Origin: Manihot esculenta
Lineage: Eukaryota; Streptophyta; Magnoliopsida; Malpighiales; Euphorbiaceae
Assembly: GCF_001659605.2 (NCBI RefSeq)
Contig: NC_035174.2
Span: forward strand, 5,024,389 to 5,088,388
DNA length: 64,000 nt
Reading direction: 5' to 3'
In this document: one piece after another, positions 55,980 to 64,000 of the stretch
Layout: the number at the start of each line of letters is the position of its first letter
Numbering within the stretch: position 1 is the first letter of the stretch
Notes under the pieces: generated by a model
Told to the model about the DNA's origin: nothing
Database searches by the model: none
What the model saw: only the letters and a program-made list of their open reading frames with translations
Program-made: the position numbers and the translations under genes

Positions 55980-58560
55980 GGCGTTGACATCATGATAGCA
56001 TTATGGCATAGACATTTAATTCCACATTGAACAGGTTGTTGTCGAAGAGATTCTGATTGTCGTATATGAAATATTCATTTGCTTCGCATTATATTATATA
56101 CATGGTCACTATTGTTCATACGAGGGTTAAGTGGATATACAAATTCATTATTTAGTAACCATCTTTTATCATTTGCTCAGAAAATATCATGTGAAGTGTA
56201 ATTAATCATTATATGCCTACAACAATAAATAACCAGATTATTGTCAATATGTTTACTTATTATAGAATATTATCAATACATACACAAATTTTAACAGCAT
56301 TTTGATAGATAATGCAGTAGATATTTTATAAAATCGTCATCACTATAATCAGATAGATAATCTTCTATATAGAAATTGTTGGAATATGAGAACTAGCTAT
56401 CATCATATACACTTGAAAACTCACTTTTTCAGCATGAAATTTATCCAGCCTCCTATCTATAATTCTAATTTCTTTAAGAAGGTGATCATTCATTTCTTAA
56501 TTTCTTTAATGGTATTGCTATCCATGTCTACCGATGTAGTCTTTAGAATTGAAAACTCATAATAGTTACAGTAAACTTCTAATTTGCTCGAATATCCCAC
56601 AAATGTTGCAATCATATAGTTATTTTTTTTTAATATTAATAAATTTTAAAATAAAAAGAGAATAAAATAATAAAAATTCAAAATATTAATAACTAATTAA
56701 ATACATTATAAATTAACTGATTCTTTTTTTCATCTCCTGAATCTGCGCCCTTTAATAAACCTGCGTAATCATTTCATTTAGTGAACCTGAATGTCTTTTC
56801 CAAATAATCATAAACATTTGGTTTATATCTTATAGATTCTCCTCCTCCTAAAATTAATATTACAATCACTATATTATTACAATTATAACAATAAACAATT
56901 CAACATTAAATTCATTTTTTTTTAACTATCTTTTAATTTTTTATTTTTTCTCTTACAATTTTGTAAAATGAAAAGAGTATTTTATAGGTATGTCCAATGT
57001 GTAGAATTCAATTTTTCATAAATATGAAAATAAGAATTTACTAAATCAGAATAATTTTTTATTTTGAATTTTGTCCAAGTAGTACTTAAAATTTTAAAAT
57101 AACACAGCAAAATCATCTTTGTCAACACATCAACCATTTCTATATCCCACATATTATAACAAGAATAAATTATTTATTACAGATAATAGTTGAGTCATAT
57201 AACATATTGAAATAAATTGCTGACAGTGTATTTTTAATTTGTAAAATTCTTTCTATATTTTCTTCGTTCTTTCTCTTTTAGTGAATTTACCTTTTAATAC
57301 TTTCGAAATAATATAAATAAGTGTCATATATATAACAATTAAAATAATTACTTTTAATATAAAAAAATTTAATACCAATAAATAATAATTAATAATTAAT
57401 TATATAAAAAAATCACGGTTGAGAAAATAAAAAATGTGAAATAGAAAATAAATTTACAAAATAAATCAAATAGGTAGAATGGAGGGAAGAGGAAAAGGAG
57501 GAGGCAAGGGTGGGAGTTTAAATAGAAGTGCCAGGCGCACTAGACCCGACGCTTCTTTGATGGGCGTAAAACGCGCCATGCCATTTCTCTTTGTCATAGC
57601 AGTCAAACCCTAAACATCCAAATTTTTTTTCCCAATTCCAAATTTACAAAAATATAAATTTTTAAAATTCTTAATTAATAAAAAGCCTTTCACTAAATGA
57701 TTTATTTATTTTGATAAGCGGCACATGACTGATTTAATTACTGCTACTGAATGCATTTCCAATTTAAAAAAGATTTACGTAACAGCTATGTCTAGCATCA
57801 ATCAGGTCGGACCAGGTCGGACCGTTTGCAGAGGAGGGTGTAGACTTCAGTTGAATTCCAGAGTGAAGATTCTTCTCGATTTTCCCCACCTTATATCCTG
57901 TCCCAATTACCGAACTGAGATGACTAGATTTATTTTCTTCAATTTTGAGAAAGTCAAAACTTGCAACTCATCTTTCAAATTCTCTCTGAAGCATAACATT
58001 TCAACGACTGTGGATAATCAGCGAGGTCAAAGAGGCTGTTGAAGAATATAATATGGCATTGTAATTGTTTTTTCAATGAACAATACTCTAAAAACAATGT
58101 GAAACAGACTGAGTGCTTCTTTCTGTATTCTCTAGAGTGAGATTTTTCTCTTCTATTGTTTTTATGTAGAGCTCAGTCCTTTGCTGATCGCTAGGATAGG
58201 GAAAGGCACTCTTTTTTCAGTGCAGAAATGGGTTCCATCTCTAGCATATAATTTTATAGATGGGAGTGACTAAAGAAAACTCGCACTCATAAGAATATTT
58301 ATCTTTTCACCTAGTGATTATATATATGATGGGGAAAAATATTTTTTTTTATTAAATACACATATCTCTATGCATAATTCATTGCTAGAAAATTAGTATA
58401 TATTTTCTTTATCCTCTCCCTTTCATAGATTGAGGGTTTTTCTTGGAATTGCTACGTCCTTTGCATGTGATTTTCTTTTTCTGAGTGCCCTGTTTTTTTG
58501 CAGATCAATTCTAAAATTTCCAGGCGAACAATGATTTTGGCATATTAAGGACGTTCATAA
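55980..58560. other. Intergenic, no gene seen
   Basis: AT-rich to 57480, then mixed. The TATTTAAAC box near 57515-57524 (minus strand) and GC-richer 57530-57590 could be a promoter or element end. Short frames (57725-58042) have no recognisable content. Confidence 0.45.
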
Positions 58561-58562
58561 TG

Positions 58563-58890
58563 TCCGCTGCTGCTCCATTATTTTGATCCTTCATTGGCTT
58601 TTGTGAGAGCCAAAGGCTATCACACCGGCTTCTGTTTCATCCTTTTCATCCACCATTTCCAGAGTCCACCGTTTTCACGGTCTTCACTTTTGCTACCTGA
58701 TCAGAAAAAAAGTTATCTAAATTCGATCTATTATGGACTTACAAAATATCCACTACTGCTCCATTCATTGGCTTCTGTGAGAGCCAAAGGCTATCACACT
58801 GCTTCTGTTTCATCCAGTGTTTCCATAGTCTTCACTTTTGATTTGCTACCTGATTAGGAAAAAAAATTGTCTTGATTCAATCCATCACGG
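58563..58890. repeat. Tandem ~170-180 bp duplication
   Basis: Two copies (about 58563-58742 and 58743-58890) share GCTGCTCCATT or CTACTGCTCCATT, TGTGAGAGCCAAAGGCTATC, CTTCTGTTTCATCC, GTCTTCACTTTTG and CTACCTGAT. The second copy has a deletion of about 30 bases. Confidence 0.85.
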
Positions 58891-58899
58891 ATTTAAAAT

Positions 58900-59247
58900 A
58901 TAAATAAATGAACCTACCATGAAACACTTCATTTGATGACCATAAGATTAATTCTGTTGTATAATATTTAAAATAATTATTAAACAATTAAATATTAAAA
59001 TTAATAACTGTCGGTGATTAAGTGGGTGCTTATCAGAGAACCAGTCAATTTTAAATAAAAGAAAGAATGGGAAGACAGCAACAGCAGCGTTCTGTACCTA
59101 ATGACATGTATTTTCAGGGATCAGAAATAGAAAGGAAGCAAAACAAAATTTGGTGACACTTCCATCTTTCATTAGTTGTGCATTTATCACGTGCACAATT
59201 CCTTCAAAAGGAAAGGACACTACCAAAATATGGTAGCGCAATGAAAG
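58900..59247. other. 3' flank of the PIRL gene
   Basis: Probable 3' UTR and flank of the minus-strand PIRL gene. Nothing else seen. Confidence 0.4.
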
Positions 59248-62139
59248 CTATAGCTGCTGATCCAGGTAAGCGTCCTTGGGAGATCTTGGACTTAATAATC
59301 CTGAAACATTCTCAGATACATTTTCAACATACTTCTTCAACAAGGATGTGCTCCTCGTCAACCACCCTGTCTGTCCTTGCTCTTGTACTACAACCATGCT
59401 TTTTCTTTCTGCCTCCACTAGTATGTCAAGCCATCTCTTAGCCATGAACATCTTCACAGCTTCAATGCCTTCCTTCACTACTTCTGATGGTGGGATCACA
59501 AGAGGATTTTGCTCCAAGTTCAATTTGGTTAAATTATCCAGCCGTCCGAATGTATCTGGTAATGTTTGAATCTGATTATTGCTGAGATCAAGTTCCTTGA
59601 GGTTTGTCAAGTCACCCAATGTCTCAGGAAGTTCCTTCAGGTCAGTGAAATTATTGCTCAAGTTGAGGATCTCAAGATTTGTCAATCTCCCAATTGAAAG
59701 TGGAAGGCCCTGAAGCTCATTGAAGTGAGCATCCAGATGCTGCAGAGATCTCATCTCACCAATAGAAGTGGGAAAAGAACGGAGCCTGTTCAACTGGATT
59801 GACAGCTTTTTAAGATTCACCAATTCATATCCAATATTAGTCGGCAAGTATGTAAGACGATTGAAGCTCACATCCAACTCCACCAATGACCTTCAATTGA
59901 AAATTTTATGTTAAATAAAAACAATATGTGGTCAGAGAAGGAATCTGTAATGAAATACACTTGCCTGCAATTTGAAATGGAGTCAGGTAAAGACTCTAGC
60001 TTATTACTGGAGGCGTCTAGAATTTTCAAGTTGTGTAGCAATCCAATAGAATCTGGCAATGCGTCCAAAATATTTGATGCAAGGTTGAGCTCCTCGAGAT
60101 TTTCCAACCCAGATATTGAGTCAGGGATGACCTGTTCCCCTCACACAGGTCATCCAAACATAGGGACAACATACACAAGTCAACACATAAAAGGCTATAA
60201 AGCGAGAGATCAATATATATTTGAAATGTTGCCTGTAAAACCAAAACCATGGAAGCAAGCAAAGTCAAAAAGTACAAGGAAAATTAAATAGGTCCAATTA
60301 TTTCAAATAACTCAAGACAAAGAGGATCTTGATAGTACCAAGGAATACATCTTGGACCTCTAATACTTGAATAGTTTGCTGGATATACCAAAAAGATGTA
60401 GCTGCACCAGAAAACCATGGCAGTTGGAGCGCTGCTTTCACGGTTTCACCAACTGGACACCTAGGTCACTTTCATTTGAAAAATATGTACCCCTATTGAT
60501 CCATGGATTTGCATGGACCCCATCAAAAACTCTCTAAAGTTTACTACGACTACCTCATTCAGCTGACCACCTTACTGTTTACTCCTGATTATAGCATTCT
60601 GGAGACCAAAATAACCAGGACTCACCACAAAAACCCCACAAACTTGATTTCAGAACTCATGTGTAATGTAATCTAGCGATCAAAATTGAGGCCTTATAAA
60701 CACCCAGAAGGCAGAAGATGCGATATGCAAGTTATAATAATCCCCACGAGGGGGAATAGATTGCTTGTTAGAAATATATCTAATAGCAATTTTAGATTTC
60801 GACTTATCATGACATATGCATAACACTGCATCATTATTCCTGAATTTTCCATCAGCCAACTATGCTCTCTGGACAAAACCCTAAGACCACACACACTCCC
60901 TATTGATGTAGCCAAGATCCTGTCAAATTTTTCTACACACAAATGAACATGAAAATAAAAAATAATTAAACATAATCCACATTTACCATTTCTTTGCAGC
61001 CAAATAAAGGCAGAAGAACAGGCTGATAATTAGTGTATTCTCAATGTAAAAAGATCATGTAACAACACGTCTTCAAAAGCACAGGCCTAAATATGTTTGT
61101 TTCTAAAATCTCATTATCTCAAAGCCATCTACGACAGCTAAAGAATTGTATTGCAACATCCCAATTAAGATTAGAGAAAACAACCTCTAATTCATATGCG
61201 TAAGGGATTCAAAATTGCATCATAGTTAAATACACATAAATAACCAAAGCAAACAATCCCAAGCTACAAAAATTTATACTTGAATCTGTTTATTTGCTTG
61301 CTAAAACGTCAACAACGGAACCTCTAACTGTAGCAAGCCAGCGACAAAAATTTATAAATAACGGAGAAAAAAATGAAGCAGCTAACCTCAAGCTGATTAT
61401 TAGAGAGATTAAGCACTCTCAACCCATGAATCTTTCCAAACGCCTCAGGCAAGAACAATAGTCTCCTGTTCGACAAATCGACCCTCTCCAGCTCCTTTCC
61501 GGACGCCTCTTGGAGTATTCCCACAATCTCTTCGTTCAACTGCTCGTCCACTTCCTCCTTATCTTTCTTAACCTCCTCCTCCTCCGCCTCTCCCATCTCC
61601 GCCTTCTCATAAATCTTCACCAACCGCTGCTCCGCCGCTCTCAACAGCTTCTCATAAGACTGATGCATCTCCTCTAATTGCAATATCGTCTTGTACAAGA
61701 TCTTCTCTTTCTCGGCGGCTCGTCGACACTGCTGTTCCTTGTCCGCCAACTGCGAACGCCAGTCAAGCCTGTCGACATCAGACGGCCGTGGAGAGAGGAC
61801 AATTTCTTCGAGCTGTTTGGAGAGATCGGATTCGATTTCACAGAGCTTAAGTCGGGCAGCGTCGACAGTCTCGTGGTCAGGACGAGGGCCAAGGGTTCGA
61901 AGGACTGATCGGGTTTGAGCGACGTCGGCGATAGCGCGGGTCATTGAAGCTAGGAGTTTGGGGTCAGTTAAGTGGGGTAGTTGGGAAACAATGGGGGTTT
62001 GACTGGAAGAGGGATCGGAGGGAGCCCGTGGCGGGGGCTGCTCGACGTCACAGGTGGTGGAAGGGGATTTGCCTGATAAGGAGGGGAGTCGGGCCATAAC
62101 ATAGGAGAGGATGGGGAAAGACTTGGGATTGGGATCCAT
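59248..62139 (-). CDS. PIRL: Plant intracellular Ras-group-related LRR protein, three exons
   Basis: PIRLs are plant leucine-rich-repeat proteins without kinase or membrane parts, resembling animal SHOC2/Ras-binding LRR proteins; Arabidopsis PIRL1 and PIRL9 are needed for pollen development. Exons on the minus strand: 62139-61387, 60131-59965, 59890-59248, giving 520 residues. The N-terminus ([20 protein letters not shown]) is typical of the PIRL1/9 pair. Residues about 60-225 are charged and helical (probable coiled coil). About ten LRRs follow, from [18 protein letters not shown] to [14 protein letters not shown], then a C-terminal tail ending [11 protein letters not shown]. Intron 1 (60132-61386) is GT-AG. 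Intron 2 has a GC donor (59964-59963) and AG acceptor: only this join keeps the frame ([11 protein letters not shown]). Slightly longer than the Arabidopsis relatives. Looks intact. Confidence 0.96.
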
Positions 62140-64000
62140 ATTGATAATGGAATTGGAGTTTTTGGATGGAAATTTTCAGGAAAAAGTAGGCGTTGCTGAA
62201 TGAACATGTGATAAGATGAATGTTGAAGGAGAAGGTTTAAGATCTGCGCCACTCCCCTGGTTCTGTATAGCGATTGTTGAGGTGGACGACGAAAACGATG
62301 CCAGTAATCAGCATTGATTCCGTTACTGGATTTACTGTTGCGGCTGATTTGGTCAAACATATGTAAATTCTCTTTTTTAACTCATAAATTAATAATCTGT
62401 GACATTCTTATGTTTTTTTAAAATTAATTATTTAGTTTTATTTTTTAATTATGTAATTATATATTAATATTATATATTTAATACTCGCTACAATATAAAC
62501 AAATTATATTTATTATATACATAATTATTATTATTATTATTATTTAAAATTTTATATATTATTTTTTATTTTTTAATATTATTTAATATTTAAATATGTT
62601 ATTTTAATATTTATATTTAACTCAAAATTTAATTTTTTTATTAATGTTAAATTAATTTAAATAATAAAATAATTATCTACTTAATTTATCATTCATTATA
62701 AATTTAAATTTAATTATAAAATTACCACCTACTTATAAATTTAAATATATATAAATTTAAATTTTATTAATTTTAAATTAATTTAAATAATAAAATTATT
62801 ATCTATTTAAATTTTAATTATATAATTAAATAAAATATAGATTTTACATATTATATATTTATAATTAAAATTTTTAAATGTTAAAATTTATATTAAATTC
62901 AATAAATTATTTTTATTATAATAAATAATTTAATTTCCCGAAAAATAAAACTAATAACATTAGAAATAATTTCATTTAATATAATAAATTTATAATGATT
63001 ATTACTTATAGCTATATTAATATTTATATTATTTTAATTTTTATTATAAATTATAGCTCATCAATCATTATAATTTATATAAAAATAATCACAATAATCA
63101 ATAAATGAATTATTGTCATAAAATTTTAATTACGATGAATTACCTCAATTTTTATCAAGTTATTTAAAACCTGTAAAGATTTATTTTTTAAATTTAATTT
63201 ACACCATCCATTAATTTTAAATTTAATATTATAAAATATATTTATAATATATTTCTCAATTGTAATATAACTATATTACAAAATAAACTTGAATCTTTTT
63301 TATTTTATTTAGGTACTTCTTATTTTAAAATTTTATTTTATTAATAAAATTAATTTAAATAATAAAATTATCATATATTTTAAATTTTTAAATTTTAAAT
63401 AATATTATTATCAACTATAAATTAATTAAAGATTATTTAAAATAAATAAAAGATCTAAGAATATTATTGATAATTTTAATATTTTCATCTCTTTTCACTT
63501 TTATATATATAGTATAGAATATATATATATATATATATATATAAATAATTATTATATTAAAAGAAATTATTTAACTAATATAATTCTGTTTCAAAAAAAA
63601 ACTAATATAATTTTCTTTTACAATAAAATAAAATATGTACTTATACTATATTATACCATTAAATTGTAAATTAATATTTTTTTAAAAATTATGTTTCAAT
63701 AAAATTTAATTAATTACATATATAATGATTAGTTTAAATTAAATTAAATTAAAAATAAATATTACTTAATAATAAAATTTAAATTTAAAAAGGCATTAAT
63801 CTAATCAATTTAAAATTTAATTTTTATTTTTTTAATTATTATCCAATCAAAATAAAAGTAAATATATTATTATCATATTTAATTAAGGATAGTTTAAAAA
63901 ATCTCTTATTTTCCTCTTTTAATTATAATATATATTTTATAATTTTATTTCATAATAATAAATTAAAATTATAGTACTATATATAAAAATATATATATAA
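62140..64000. other. AT-rich intergenic end of the window
   Basis: The first 220 bases are the PIRL 5' flank (probable 5' UTR and promoter). From about 62370 onward the sequence is very AT-rich with a TA microsatellite at about 63520-63541. No gene, repeat family or RNA was recognised. Confidence 0.5.

Noticed and set aside
50450..57600. A single large Mutator element with ends at about 50450 and 57600 enclosing the MAIN-like gene
   Set aside because: The two ends share only short motifs such as ATCAAAGAA and GCGTC; no continuous inverted repeat or target duplication could be shown.
1..64000. tRNA, rRNA genes or CRISPR arrays
   Set aside because: No cloverleaf with A- and B-box elements, rRNA segment or spacer-repeat pattern was noticed by eye; the tandem arrays present have no unique spacers.

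Overview
The window is nuclear DNA of a flowering plant, almost certainly a eudicot. It is AT-rich, has intron-bearing genes with GT-AG splice sites, a nuclear gene for plastid EF-Tu with a transit peptide, and plant-only families (Di19, PIRL, DTX/MATE, plant-type NBR1, Raf-like kinase, plant mobile domain). Gene content would fit a rosid, perhaps Malpighiales, but the sequence alone does not fix the species.

Layout. 1-13.5 kb: a broken second copy of the 5' part of a Di19 zinc-finger gene (exon 1 frameshifted), a 5'-truncated LINE on the minus strand, the intronless plastid EF-Tu gene (TUFA, plus strand), and an intact five-exon Di19 gene (minus strand) whose intron 3 holds a Mutator-like element. 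13.5-20.3 kb: mostly intergenic, with a small unknown protein gene (minus, 19185-19550) and a possible noncoding transcription unit near 17.5-18.8 kb. 20.3-28.0 kb: a complete, young, non-autonomous LTR retrotransposon (minus strand) with 519-bp LTRs, a 5-bp target duplication, no visible gag-pol, a captured piece of a phosphatidylinositol 4-kinase gamma gene, and more than 2 kb of tandem repeats. 28-31 kb: a PPR pseudogene and a small inverted-repeat element. 31.6-33.5 kb: a six-exon Raf-like protein kinase (minus). 34.6-35.7 kb: an extreme AT-rich block. 36.4-40.1 kb: NBR1, the selective autophagy receptor (minus, seven exons). 41.7-44.8 kb: an older, decayed LTR element (minus) with a gag remnant and its own minisatellite. 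46.8-49.0 kb: a MATE/DTX transporter (minus, eight exons). 50.4-57.6 kb: a decayed plant-mobile-domain (MAIN-like) sequence, several tandem duplications, and a Mutator-type MITE filled with a CTT microsatellite. 59.2-62.1 kb: a PIRL leucine-rich-repeat gene (minus, three exons, one GC-AG intron). The last 1.8 kb is AT-rich and empty.

The host genes are unrelated housekeeping, stress and signalling genes that do not form a pathway together. The most unusual object is the LTR element at 20295-27962. It carries an open PI4K-gamma N-terminal fragment in sense orientation, followed by a GC-rich 113-bp array and a hairpin-forming 27-bp/18-bp array with higher-order structure. All exon coordinates were worked out by reading splice sites and checking that the phases join; they are predictions without transcript support.
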